Source: Paenibacillus tianmuensis
GTDB taxonomy: Bacteria > Bacillota > Bacilli > Paenibacillales > NBRC-103111
DNA length: 64,000 nucleotides
Direction of reading: 5' to 3'
Assembly: GCF_900100345.1 (NCBI RefSeq)
Contig: NZ_FMTT01000006.1
Location: 64,737-128,736 of the forward strand
The translations under genes and the position numbers were made by a program. The notes below the pieces were generated by a model. The model was not told where the DNA came from. It saw only the letters and a list, made by a program, of their open reading frames with translations, and did no database searches. Shown here piece by piece: positions 1-8,358 of the stretch. Every line of letters begins with the position of its first letter. Position 1 is the stretch's first letter.

Positions 1-633
1 CTCACTGTAGACATGCCCGCTTTTGAATCGTTTAGCGATCTCTCTCAGCACGACAAGCTTATGCTTTTCCTGCAGATGGAACGTTTTTAATGGCCCATCC
101 GTACCCTCGGGAAAATATTTCTGCAAAATCTCTTCGATTTCTTCCGCAGTTATGTTGTATCGCTCATCCACCATTTTGGCGGTTCTGTGAGGCTCGACAA
201 AGGCCGGAGCATACTTGTCCTTTTCCTTCAGCAGCTCCATCATCGCCAAATACACCTTGGACTGGCGTTCTTTTTCCTTCAAAGCAAAGCGGTGATTGCG
301 GATGGTGGACGCGCTGCCGATGCCCATCTCCTTCTGAACGTCCGCATCGCTCATTCCTTGGTAAAAATGCCGGAGCAAACTGTTTTGATGGTCGGTCAGC
401 CCGGTCAGCTTTTTATCGAGCCCAATCAAATATTCGAACACGGAGCCATGGGTGTTTTCAATATGAACCCGTGTATAGCGTTCCGCCTCGTAGAGCGTGC
501 CTTCGTCCGGATAAATAATGCCCTTCTCCACCGTTTTGCCGCAGAGCAAGCAAATATAACAGTCCGTCTCCTCAACGTAACCCCGCTTCAACGCTTCGAG
601 CGATGCATTCCAAAACTGTTCAGACAGCTGCAT
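1..633 (-). CDS. DUF2087-type regulator, C-terminus cut by window edge
   Basis: The frame is open from an ATG at 633 to the window edge (211 codons, no stop reached). A GAGGAT ribosome binding site precedes the start. Residues 25-31 carry a CxxCxxC cluster (YICLLCG), followed by conserved histidines, which suggests a metal-binding N-terminal module. Around residues 80-115 there is a sigma/LuxR-like helix-turn-helix (SDADVQKEMGIGSASTIRNH). The last visible residues (HLQEKHKLVVLREIAKRF) match the start of the DUF2087 domain found at the C-terminus of small transcriptional regulators. The target is unknown. It is the only gene at this edge and is read away from the secreted protein gene at 842. 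Confidence 0.75.
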   Translation of the reverse strand, partial: MQLSEQFWNASLEALKRGYVEETDCYICLLCGKTVEKGIIYPDEGTLYEAERYTRVHIENTHGSVFEYLIGLDKKLTGLTDHQNSLLRHFYQGMSDADVQKEMGIGSASTIRNHRFALKEKERQSKVYLAMMELLKEKDKYAPAFVEPHRTAKMVDERYNITAEEIEEILQKYFPEGTDGPLKTFHLQEKHKLVVLREIAKRFKSGHVYSE

Positions 634-841
634 AAAACAAACACATCCTCATCTCGTTTACCTTATGATGGACATATTACATTAGCGTTTATATGTATGT
701 CAACCATTACGGAATGCCTCTGCTCTATCACGTCTGTCTGCAACCCGTCATTGGACAAAACCGCTGAAAATATAGATAATTAGATTGTTATCCAGTTATT
801 AGCCAATCCCCCAGCCGATGGGGAATAAGTGAGGGAAAACC

Positions 842-1618
842 ATGAAGAAGAAGATTGCGGTCTTGTCCGCCACCCTGATCCTGATGGCCGGAGCCGTAAG
901 CGCCTCCGGATTGAACGGGGATTACAAAGGAAATCCGATCGTGAAAGTAACGTCGAACGGGAAGCCGCTCGAAACGGGCGAAGTGCCTGCCATGATCTAT
1001 GACGGCAACACGCTCGTGCCGATTTCTTTGCTGCGGCAGCTTGAGGCTTCCGTAACATGGGACGGCGACGCTTATCAGGTGGATGTCAAGCTCCCCGAGC
1101 CTCCTGCAACAGCGGACAAATCCGAGGTCACGAAGCAGCAAAGCGATGTAAAGAAGCTTAAGCAATATGCCGCTGCCGCCGAGCTGTACTTGAAATTGCA
1201 GACACTCGGCGAATCGTTGGATTCCGCCCGCACTACCATCCGGTTGACTGCCGATACCATGAATGCAGGGAAAGCGGAGGCCTCCTCCTTAATTACCAAT
1301 GCCAAGACGAGCTACTACAAAGCTAATGAAACGCTAACAAATCTAACTAAGGAAACAACGGATAGCGTCTATGACGATTTCATTAAGCATGGTATCGATT
1401 CGAGCCAGATTAGGTCTATCCTAACCGATTACCAAGAGAGCGCCCGGCATTATCAGCTTGCATTGGATTATCTCGATAAATACATTCGGGACAAAAAAGC
1501 AAGCGATTATAACGAATATTTAAATAACAATGGAAAAGCCGACAATTCCGCCAAAAGCGCAAGAGAAAAATCCTCCAAAGGATACGCCGAATGGTCCAAG
1601 AATGTGCATAACTATTAA
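842..1618 (+). CDS. secreted protein with copper-amine-oxidase-like stalk domain
   Basis: 258 residues. An N-terminal signal peptide (basic MKKK, hydrophobic core, likely cleavage near residue 21 after VSA) shows export. Residues about 30-85 resemble the copper amine oxidase N-terminal-like (stalk) repeat common in Paenibacillus surface proteins: PIVKVTSNGKPL, then TLVPISLLRQL and VTWDGDAYQVDV. The remaining 150 residues are hydrophilic and probably helical, and I do not recognise them. GAGGGAAAACC just before the ATG is the ribosome binding site. The gene stands alone and ends at a strong terminator. The stalk domain usually mediates cell-wall or protein interaction rather than catalysis. 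Confidence 0.7.
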   Translation: MKKKIAVLSATLILMAGAVSASGLNGDYKGNPIVKVTSNGKPLETGEVPAMIYDGNTLVPISLLRQLEASVTWDGDAYQVDVKLPEPPATADKSEVTKQQSDVKKLKQYAAAAELYLKLQTLGESLDSARTTIRLTADTMNAGKAEASSLITNAKTSYYKANETLTNLTKETTDSVYDDFIKHGIDSSQIRSILTDYQESARHYQLALDYLDKYIRDKKASDYNEYLNNNGKADNSAKSAREKSSKGYAEWSKNVHNY

Positions 1619-1642
1619 TCTCCGGCTGTCGCATGAAGCATA

Positions 1643-1670
1643 CAAAAGCCCCTTTCCGGGGCTTTTCATC
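1643..1670 (+). terminator. rho-independent terminator of the stalk-domain gene
   Basis: The inverted repeat AAAAGCCCC / GGGGCTTTT has a 5-base loop and sits 25 bases after the stop at 1618. Runs of A and T on both sides make it usable from either strand. Confidence 0.8.
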
Positions 1671-1785
1671 TTTCCAGAGCACCTTGCCGTCAGATGAGAG
1701 ACTCAAGCCTTGATCTTCTCTCAAGTAGCATTGAACCGCATCATTTTATTCATGCAACCCATTCGTTTCTTTACGAGCGCTTTGT

Positions 1786-2090
1786 TCATTTTCTCGATTC
1801 AAAAAACCGCAAAACGATCAGCAAAATCTCGCAAAAAATCTTCCAAATCACAACGGATATCACAAAAGCGACAACGCCGTACAAGACTCCCTTCGGAAGA
1901 TCATTTACCGCCTTGGCCGTGAAAAAGTACCCTTCTTTAACGTTGCCATATAGGTATTCGTCCTATAGATTTCTTCTCCGAATAGGGCGGCTTGATAGGC
2001 TATCGGAATCCAGCCCGTATAAAACAGAACCATGATTAACCGAATCGGCGGCGTCTCCCCGAACTCAAACAGTTTGTTCCACATATTCAT
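1786..2090 (-). pseudogene. DUF4282-like small membrane protein, broken by a one-base frameshift
   Basis: The first half is read from an ATG at 2090 (MNMWNKLFEFGE, then hydrophobic segment RLIMVLFYTGWIP) to about 1965. The second half lies in another minus-strand frame from about 1962 to a TGA at 1786-1788: DEYLYGNVKEG, a second hydrophobic segment (VLYGVVAFVISVVIWKIF), then CEILLIVLRFFESRK. The tail closely resembles the YCELLIVLFRINE ending of DUF4282 proteins, which have two membrane helices. One extra base near 1961-1966 would join the halves into a protein of about 100 residues. It starts 3 bases after the stop of the gene at 2094. It is a real mutation or a sequencing error. Confidence 0.65.
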
Positions 2091-2093
2091 TTT

Positions 2094-2558
2094 CTAGGAC
2101 TTTGCTTTCTGCAATTGTTTTTCGATATAATCCATCGCCTCGTCTTTATGCTTGAACACCCATTCAATCGTTTCCAGCCCTTTATTGCTGTTGATTCCAA
2201 GCAGCAGCGTCCTGACGGCCTCCTCACAAGGCGGGCCTACGATGACAGCCATAGGCAGGGCCGGCCCGCAGCAGCCGGTATCGATATCCAGCGCCAGCTC
2301 CAGCATATCTCCCCATTCGTACTTCAGATCGGACCAGTCCAGAATAATGGCATCCGCTTTCCAGGCTTCAAGTGCCGCCAGGCCCATCGCTTTCATATAT
2401 ACCGCATCGCTGTTCCCCTGAGAGCCGAAGCCGTACTCGCCCGAGTATTTTATCATTATAATATCGCGATATTCCACGGTCTTTGACGGCCCGATAAAAT
2501 AATCAACTTGAATATCGCTTAATTCTGACAATTTTACTTCCCGAAAATCGGATTTCAT
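2094..2558 (-). CDS. uncharacterised 154-residue protein
   Basis: I do not recognise this soluble acidic protein. An upstream in-frame ATG at 2576 exists, but AAGGGTGG lies 5 bases before the ATG at 2558, so the shorter start is preferred. The segment ALEAWKADAIILDWSDLKYEWG looks like a beta-strand and helix of a STAS/SpoIIAA-like or small Rossmann-like fold; this is only an impression. The last residues are helical and lysine-rich. It is followed after 3 bases by the broken DUF4282-like gene and is probably co-transcribed with it. Confidence 0.55.
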   Translation of the reverse strand: MKSDFREVKLSELSDIQVDYFIGPSKTVEYRDIIMIKYSGEYGFGSQGNSDAVYMKAMGLAALEAWKADAIILDWSDLKYEWGDMLELALDIDTGCCGPALPMAVIVGPPCEEAVRTLLLGINSNKGLETIEWVFKHKDEAMDYIEKQLQKAKS

Positions 2559-2579
2559 TGCGTCCACCCTTTTCATTTA

Positions 2580-2711
2580 TTATTTTCGTACATGCAAATT
2601 CTGCGGCCTGGCTGGGACGTCAAGCTCTTCACCACGAGGCCCATCGATAAACCCATCAAGACCAAAGGGTACTGTATGAACTCCATCGTCACTTATTGTA
2701 AATAATCCCAT
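2580..2711 (-). CDS. possible 43-residue peptide or 3' remnant
   Basis: An ATG at 2711 opens a 43-codon frame (MGLFTISDDGVHTVPFGLDG and on to a basic end) whose TAA lies just before the ATG at 2576. No clear ribosome binding site precedes it. The sequence reads like real protein rather than a shadow, but could be the last part of a larger deleted gene. The frame can be extended upstream to 2801 only through the terminator hairpin at 2772-2799, so that longer form is unlikely. Confidence 0.25.
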   Translation of the reverse strand: MGLFTISDDGVHTVPFGLDGFIDGPRGEELDVPARPQNLHVRK

Positions 2712-2765
2712 TATATCAATTTCGCGCTTACAAGAGTAGCTTCTTCTTAAATGCCAAGAAACGAT

Positions 2766-2799
2766 AGAAAAGCACCACGAACATGGAAGTCCGTGGTGC
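2766..2799 (-). terminator. terminator downstream of the DUF1836 gene
   Basis: The inverted repeat GCACCACG / CGTGGTGC is followed on the minus strand by a short T run (GGTGCTTTT). It lies between the DUF1836 gene, which ends at 2938, and the small frames further down. Confidence 0.65.
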
Positions 2800-2937
2800 A
2801 AGAACTTATTGCTCAGCCGCCTTTCATAGTTTGCTTCATCTCATCCAGCATTGGTTGTCTGGCTATTCGGTGAACGAGTTCAGGGTTGATAGTACAGGAG
2901 CTATTTTGATTAGCATGAATATTTCGAGCTTACTTAA

Positions 2938-3714
2938 CTACACCAAATCTTGCAAAAACAGCGTTGCGTTCAAATAACGTTTGGCGAGAGATTGAAAATA
3001 CGAGGTCTGCACCGACACCATAGCGATAAAAATCGTATGGCTCAGCAGCTTCTTCTGCCCATCGCTCAATCCCTCCACCGCCTCGGCATATTCGTCAGCC
3101 TTTTGCTTGATTAAATGCTCCAGCATATGGTCATGGTTGCGCAGGCCGCTGTCGTGCCCGGACAGGTCCAGCACTTGGTCGTTGTTTTGGTCCAGCTCTT
3201 CAAAGATCGAGGAGTACGCAGCGTACAGCCGTAGCGGGGAAACGATATCGTCGTCATCGTCGTCCGGGTGGCTGAAGACGAGCGTCAGCAGCTTGCGGAT
3301 CGACTCGAAATCGAGCGTCGCCTTCAAATCGTCGATAATGAACAGGATGGCGGTTTGGTCGATCGAATATTTTTTCCCCAGCCTCGGTGAAGGAATGAGC
3401 GACTTGAAGTCCCGCTTCACCCAATTTTGCACCGAAGTGACCGAATACTGCGCGTATTCGATCTGATTGCCGAGCGCAACGATATCGGTCAACGAGAAAC
3501 CTTCGCTCGTGGTTTTCGTCTTGATCAGCTTCTCGAAGATCGGCGGCAGCGAGGTGGATACGAACGCCCCCAGCGTCTTGCCGTGCTCCATGTCCGACCG
3601 ATGCGATTTGGCCCAGGCCTCCTGCAGCGTAGCGAGCGGCGTCCGATCCGTCTTCCCTGCAAGAGACATCAACAAGCTGGCCATCTGTTTTCGCGTCAAA
3701 TAAAAGGTTTCCAT
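2938..3714 (-). CDS. DUF1836 domain protein (putative regulator)
   Basis: 258 residues. The family carries a MerR-like winged helix near the middle; here residues about 75-130 (FSLTDIVALGNQIEY, SVTSVQNWVKRDFK, GKKYSIDQTAILFIIDDLK) fit that layout. An acidic run DDDDDD follows near residue 150. The C-terminal third is helical. Family members are conserved in Firmicutes and presumed DNA-binding. A GAGGGGC stretch precedes the ATG. The upstream intergenic region holds several inverted repeats that could be its operator. Confidence 0.75.
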   Translation of the reverse strand: METFYLTRKQMASLLMSLAGKTDRTPLATLQEAWAKSHRSDMEHGKTLGAFVSTSLPPIFEKLIKTKTTSEGFSLTDIVALGNQIEYAQYSVTSVQNWVKRDFKSLIPSPRLGKKYSIDQTAILFIIDDLKATLDFESIRKLLTLVFSHPDDDDDDIVSPLRLYAAYSSIFEELDQNNDQVLDLSGHDSGLRNHDHMLEHLIKQKADEYAEAVEGLSDGQKKLLSHTIFIAMVSVQTSYFQSLAKRYLNATLFLQDLV

Positions 3715-3734
3715 AAGCGAGCCCCTTCACAATA

Positions 3735-3834
3735 ACAAGTTCATTTGAACTAATCATAGGACTTTGTAGTGAGAATGTCAAAAAGCTCATCTCGCTAAGA
3801 TTGAGCTTCCTACGGCATTCTCATAAGAACTTGT
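3735..3834. repeat. nested inverted repeats between DUF1836 and cation-efflux genes
   Basis: Three arm pairs surround a common centre near 3795: ACAAGTTC (3735-3742) with GAACTTGT (3827-3834), GAGAATG (3771-3777) with CATTCTC (3816-3822), and AAGCTCA (3783-3789) with TGAGCTT (3802-3808). Inside the left arm is a small palindrome AGTTCATTTGAACT (3738-3751). It lies between two divergent genes, so it may be an operator region for the DUF1836 regulator or a remnant hairpin element. Confidence 0.5.
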
Positions 3835-3950
3835 AATGCGAAAGTTCATCCTGACGCTTCTGCCGCTGAAACAAACGGGTTACATCAGGAACGACTAAGC
3901 CGCAGCCGGCAGTAAAGTATCAAACTCGAAAACGATGAGGAGAGTAAACA

Positions 3951-4898
3951 ATGGGATTATGGGCTTTACTTAAAAAAGGAAATACTTCTTCCTTAATGGC
4001 GGCGCTTGGAAATACAGCGGTTGCGGCTGCCAAGGGAGTCGCCGCAGCGCTTAGCGGAAGCGGCGCCATGTTCGCGTCGGCCATGCACTCGGTAGCGGAT
4101 GCGATCAACCAGGGGTTTGTTTTTGCCGGAAGCGTGCTCGCGGAAAAACAGCCAACCCGACGGTTTCCCACCGGCTTCGGCCGTGTAATCAATCTGTTCT
4201 GTATGGTCGCGGTTATGGTCGTTTCCTTCATGGCTTACGAGACAATTCTGGAAGGCTTTCATCTGCTGGCCCACCCCTCGGAAGCTTCGAATTTCTGGCT
4301 GAACTTTGTCATCCTGCTGATCGCCATCCTGTGGAAGGCAATGAAAGAAATTGTCCGCGAAGCGCGCACGGAAGCCAAAGGACTTGCGATCATCCCGGCC
4401 GCATTTCGGAATGTCGGGCGTTCCGCCCCTCCTACCCGGCTGGTCTTCTATGAAGATATCGTTGCGACGTTGGGCGCGGCTCTCGCCTTGATTGCGGTCA
4501 TCGTCACGCAGCTGTCGGATTTCAAAATGCTGGACGGAATAGCCACGATCCTGATCGGATTTCTCATGGTCGGTGTGGCGTTCAAGGTCGGCTATGACAA
4601 TATGGTAGGTCTGATCGGCGTAGCCGCGCCGAAAGCCGTGGAGGACCGGGTCGCCGGTCTGCTGCTGGCCGACCCGGATGTCCGGGACATTAACCGACTC
4701 CGCATCCTGCAGGAAGGCCGGACGTATCACGTCGACGGCTATGTAGAGCTTCGCGTCGGCTTGACGCTGGCGGATGCCGACGATATTAAGTTCCGTTTGA
4801 AAGCGACGCTGCTGAACGATCCGGACATTACCGACGTTACGCTCGGCATTCTCGAAGACAACGGCGTCCGGGATTGGAGACCGGAGCTTACTCCTTAA
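3951..4898 (+). CDS. cation diffusion facilitator family transporter
   Basis: 315 residues with about six hydrophobic segments and a soluble C-terminal domain. The family signature HSVADAINQ at residues 46-54 supplies the metal-binding histidine and aspartate of helix 2. The C-terminal cytosolic region (ILQEGRTYHVDGYVELRV and so on) corresponds to the dimerisation domain of CDF proteins, which export Zn, Fe, Mn or Co in exchange for protons. GAGGAGAG lies 6 bases before the ATG. The substrate cannot be told from the sequence. It is followed by a damaged MFS gene. Confidence 0.85.
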   Translation: MGLWALLKKGNTSSLMAALGNTAVAAAKGVAAALSGSGAMFASAMHSVADAINQGFVFAGSVLAEKQPTRRFPTGFGRVINLFCMVAVMVVSFMAYETILEGFHLLAHPSEASNFWLNFVILLIAILWKAMKEIVREARTEAKGLAIIPAAFRNVGRSAPPTRLVFYEDIVATLGAALALIAVIVTQLSDFKMLDGIATILIGFLMVGVAFKVGYDNMVGLIGVAAPKAVEDRVAGLLLADPDVRDINRLRILQEGRTYHVDGYVELRVGLTLADADDIKFRLKATLLNDPDITDVTLGILEDNGVRDWRPELTP

Positions 4899-4988
4899 AC
4901 GTCGTCCCGGCAACCGAGCGGCAACAAAAAAAGCGTACGAGCCCGTGTACCGAGTTCATACGCTTGGCTGCGCATCGTTGCAGGCCCG

Positions 4989-6103
4989 ATTTTCATTGTC
5001 AATCCACCGAGCAATGCCATTTACGGGACATACATTCCCGTTTATTTTCAGTCGACCAGATCGGGGCGCTGCTCAGCGTCGGTCCGTTCGTCGCCGTGCT
5101 CGCTCAACCGCTATGGGGCGCCGTCGGGGACCAGGCCAAAACGAAAAACGCCGTCCTCGGCTGGCTGATCGTCGGCAGCGGGGCGATGATTCTGCTCTTC
5201 CCCTTCTCCGAAGCGTTCTTGTATTTGCTTGTCGTCGTATGCTTGTTTACGTTTTTCCAAACGTCGATCTTCGCCTTGAGCGACGCCATCACACTGGAAG
5301 AATTGGAGAAGCACAAGCGGTGGTCGTTCGGCCCGATCCGACTCGGCGGCACGATCGGCTTCGCGGTCATGTCCATTACTTTCGGTTGGATCGCCAAAGA
5401 TCATATCGGCTATTTGTTTTACGCGTACGCCTTGGTCATGCTGGTGTCGCTGCTACTGCTGGCCAAGTTCCCCAAGGTATCGGGATACCAGTCGGCCGGC
5501 AACAAAATGCAGGTATGGGCGCTGTTCAAAAACCGCAAGCTCGTCACCTATCTGGCAATTAATCTGGTGCTGCAAATTACGATGGGGTATTATTATACGT
5601 TTTTCCCGGTGTACTACAAAGAAATGGGCGGCGACAGCGTGCTGCTCGGCTGGTCAATGGTCATATCGTCCCTGAGCGAAATCCCGTTTCTGCTGTTTGC
5701 CTCCAAGATTATGAAGCGCGTTCGTATGACGCATATTTTGCTTTTATCGAGTCTGGCGGCCATGGCCCGCTGGTTCATCTTCTCGTTCACGGACAACCCG
5801 TATTGGGTGCTCCCCACGCAGTTGCTTCACGGGCTTATCTTTATCGTGCTGACTGTCACGATGGCGATGTATATCAACCAGGAAGTGCCGAAGGAGCTCA
5901 AGGCAAGCGGCCAGACGCTGAACGGACTGCTGAATCTCGGCCTTGCCCGGATCATCGGCAGCTTTTTGGGCGGTTATGCAAGCGAGGCGTACGGCATGCG
6001 AAACGTCTTTATGTTCAACGGCTGGGTCGCCGCCGCCTGCGCCGCAGTGATCGTCATCATTGGCCTCAGGCAAGCCCGCTCGGAGCGGGCGCTTGACGCC
6101 TGA
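4989..6103 (+). pseudogene. MFS transporter with destroyed N-terminus
   Basis: From 5051 to the stop at 6103 the frame encodes a normal major facilitator (MFS_1-like), starting at VDQIGALLSVGPFVAVLAQP with about eleven hydrophobic segments. Upstream, the expected first helix appears in a different frame: 4989-5051 reads IFIVNPPSNAIYGTYIPVYF then Q, the usual family start. No ATG, GTG or TTG exists in that frame after the TAA at 4896. The junction at CAGTCGACCAG fits loss of about 16 bases between short TCGA repeats. A frame open from 4874 across the lesion gives a nonsense N-terminus. It is probably non-functional unless initiation is internal. Confidence 0.7.
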
Positions 6104-6107
6104 CGTA

Positions 6108-7007
6108 TTACCTTTGCCCTCTCCAGTCCTGTCCGGACGCGGTTTCGAGCCAACGGCTGCGAATCGATTGCAGCTGCGCTTCCGGCAGGACGCCTTTCCT
6201 CGCCAGCTCCGCGTTCCGCACCCAGCGGTCCGGTTTCGCCGTGCCGACAATAGCTGTGCTCACGCCGGGAATGCTCAGGGTGAACCGCAGAGCGATTTCG
6301 ACCGAATGCTCCAAGTCTACGTGCAAAAAATCGTAACGAAGCTGCTGTAACCGCTCCCAATACGGCCCATAATAAGCCGAAACGGGCTTCTCGCCGGTCC
6401 GCCAGGCCACCTTTGCGAGCGGTCTCTTGGCAATGACGCCCATTCCCCGCTGGACGGCTTCCGGTATCGTAAGCTCTATGGCTTCCTGATCCGCAATATT
6501 GACCGACGTCTGCAGCGTATCGAACGCCCCGCAACGAATCGCATACATCGCCGCCTCACGGTCGCCGCTGTAGCCGATGTAGCGCGCTTTTCCCGCCTCG
6601 CGCGCCCGCTGAAGCACCTCAATAACATCCCCTTGCTTCAATAATTGTTCCGAGCAGCTGTGAAGCTGTATCAAGTCGATATAATCCGTCTTCAGCCGCT
6701 TCAAGCTGCGGTCGATGCTTTGAACAAGCAGATCCGGGTCCCAGTCCGGAATGGCAAAGCCGGAGGCATGTCCGCATTTCGTGAACAGATAATAGTCCTT
6801 CCGGCGGTGACTGACCGCTTGTCCGATCAGTTCCTCGCTCCCTTTATAACATTCCGCCGTATCAATAATATTCAACCCCGCATCCAGCGCCGAATCGAGC
6901 AACCGCTCCACAGTTGATACGGAAGCGGCTTCAAACCCGATCTCCGCTCCGCCGAATCCAAGCATACTGACCTGCATATCCGTATTTCCTAACTGACGTC
7001 TTTCCAT
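6108..7007 (-). CDS. aldo/keto reductase
   Basis: 299 residues, the usual size for a (beta/alpha)8 NADPH-dependent aldo/keto reductase. The catalytic tetrad is visible: D49 (NIIDTAECY), Y54, K77 (LFTKCG) and H116 (IQLHSCS). The SIVGTAKP-like stretch near residue 255 (STAIVGTAKPD) is the cofactor-binding loop. GGGGTGACAAGCT precedes the ATG. It ends 4 bases from the convergent MFS stop. The natural carbonyl substrate is unknown. The family includes many broad-range detoxifying reductases. Confidence 0.9.
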   Translation of the reverse strand: MERRQLGNTDMQVSMLGFGGAEIGFEAASVSTVERLLDSALDAGLNIIDTAECYKGSEELIGQAVSHRRKDYYLFTKCGHASGFAIPDWDPDLLVQSIDRSLKRLKTDYIDLIQLHSCSEQLLKQGDVIEVLQRAREAGKARYIGYSGDREAAMYAIRCGAFDTLQTSVNIADQEAIELTIPEAVQRGMGVIAKRPLAKVAWRTGEKPVSAYYGPYWERLQQLRYDFLHVDLEHSVEIALRFTLSIPGVSTAIVGTAKPDRWVRNAELARKGVLPEAQLQSIRSRWLETASGQDWRGQR

Positions 7008-7087
7008 AGCTTGTCACCCCTTCGCTTCGGATCAACTTTATCTTAACAAATATTTACTCCTTTGTAAGCCTCAAGCGGTCAGGAATA

Positions 7088-7126
7088 ACAAAAAGCCGGC
7101 CGAACCAAACGGTCGAACCGGCTTCC
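7088..7126 (-). terminator. terminator of rarD
   Basis: AAGCCGG (7093-7099) pairs with CCGGCTT (7118-7124), followed on the minus strand by a short T-rich stretch (GGCTTTTTG). It lies just after the rarD stop at 7134. Confidence 0.65.
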
Positions 7127-7133
7127 ATGAAGC

Positions 7134-8033
7134 TCATCCCTTCTGCACTCCGGTGCCCGTCGCACGCATCGCGAGCCTACCTTTCAGCGAGCTCAGCGTG
7201 AACAGCAACAGCGCGCTCCAGATCAGACAAAAGCCGATCAGGTGCACGGTCGTAAACGGCTCGTCGTATAAAGCGACACCCAGAATGAGGCTGATGGTCG
7301 GAGCCAAATATTGCAAGAACCCGACGGTCGTCAGCGACAGCCTTTGAGCCGCTTGGGCAAACCACAGCAGCGGCATCGCCGTCGCTACCCCCGACAGTGC
7401 CAGCAGCAGCTGGTAGCCCGCGCTTAACGACGATGTCGTCGATTGGCCTGTCATCCCAACAACTAGCAAATAAACGGCGGCCACAGGCAACACGACGATC
7501 GTTTCTCCGCCGAGGCTAACCATGGGATCGAGTTGCATTTTCTTTTTGACGAGCCCGTACACTCCGAAGCTCAGCGCCAGAACCAACGATACCCAAGGAA
7601 CCGATCCGTAGCTAAGAGTCAGAACGGCTACCCCGGCCGTAGCAAGCGCCATCGCCATCCATTGTACCGCGCGAAGCCTTTCGCCCAAGAAACAGACCCC
7701 AAGCAGCACGCTGATCAGCGGGTTGATGTAATAGCCCAGGCTCGTTTCGACAACGCGATCATGGTTGACGGCCCAGATGAAGATAAGCCAGTTGAGGCTG
7801 ATCAGCAGGGAGCACCCCACCATCGGCAAAACATTTTTGCGCTCGGAAAAAGCACTCTTGAGCGCCTTCCAACGGCCGCCGATCAACAGCAGCAGCGCAA
7901 CGAATACGAAGGACCACACAACGCGGTGACCTAAGATTTCTCCCGACGATACGGAATTAAAGGTTTTCCAAAACAACGGCAAAAGGCCCCAGGCAAGGTA
8001 AGCCAGCAGCCCATAACCGATCCCAGCATTCAC
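7134..8033 (-). CDS. rarD: RarD, EamA/DMT-family permease
   Basis: 299 residues with ten predicted membrane helices. The start GIGYGLLAYLAWGLLPLFWK is typical of RarD, the EamA-fold protein linked in E. coli to chloramphenicol sensitivity. Two EamA halves are visible; the second begins near GLVKKKMQLDP. The strand is opposite to the MFS gene and the gene is probably monocistronic, with AT-rich promoter-like sequence at 8050-8090. The transported compound is unknown. Confidence 0.88.
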   Translation of the reverse strand: MNAGIGYGLLAYLAWGLLPLFWKTFNSVSSGEILGHRVVWSFVFVALLLLIGGRWKALKSAFSERKNVLPMVGCSLLISLNWLIFIWAVNHDRVVETSLGYYINPLISVLLGVCFLGERLRAVQWMAMALATAGVAVLTLSYGSVPWVSLVLALSFGVYGLVKKKMQLDPMVSLGGETIVVLPVAAVYLLVVGMTGQSTTSSLSAGYQLLLALSGVATAMPLLWFAQAAQRLSLTTVGFLQYLAPTISLILGVALYDEPFTTVHLIGFCLIWSALLLFTLSSLKGRLAMRATGTGVQKG

Positions 8034-8137
8034 GTTTCTCTCTCCCTCTCTATTTCTATATAATCGGAATGACTAAAGAATCTATTATACTCCCGATCCG
8101 GATATCCAACAAGTACGACTCGATGAATGATGCGCTT

Positions 8138-8262
8138 TTATCGGGACTGTCTGCGGATACTTTTATCGATAAAATAACACAAGGCAATGAAGACGAAAAC
8201 GACCGCTAACAAGGGAAGAACCGTCCCGTTTAAATCCATGGAAAGAAATTTGGTTATCGTGT
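8138..8262 (-). pseudogene. 3' part of small membrane protein gene split by the IS4 element
   Basis: Reading the minus strand across the insertion with one copy of the 9-bp duplication restores a 47-codon frame: MIATFIYTITKFLSMDLNGT, then LPLLAVVFVFIALCYFIDKS and a basic tail RRQSR, ending at the TAA at 8138-8140. This part holds everything from about the ninth codon on. The protein would be a single-pass inner-membrane peptide. The 5' part is at 9510-9537. Its function is unknown. Confidence 0.6.
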
Positions 8263-8281
8263 CAGGCCTGTTGATTAACCA
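8263..8281. repeat. left terminal inverted repeat of the IS4 element
   Basis: The 19 bases starting CAGGCCTG are an exact reverse complement of 9491-9509. Confidence 0.93.
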
Positions 8282-8358
8282 CTAAATGGTAGAAAAAAGA
8301 TCGCCTTTGCTGTAGAATCGTTTGTACCAGCAAACCGATTCAAGAAAGAGGCGATCTC

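Noticed and set aside
2580-2801. The full 73-codon minus-strand frame
   Set aside because: Its first 16 codons are the terminator hairpin at 2772-2799; only the shorter 43-codon version is kept, with low confidence.
3993-4913. Minus-strand frame of 306 codons opposite the cation-efflux gene
   Set aside because: It is a shadow of the CDF gene, which has the HSVADAINQ signature and a good start.
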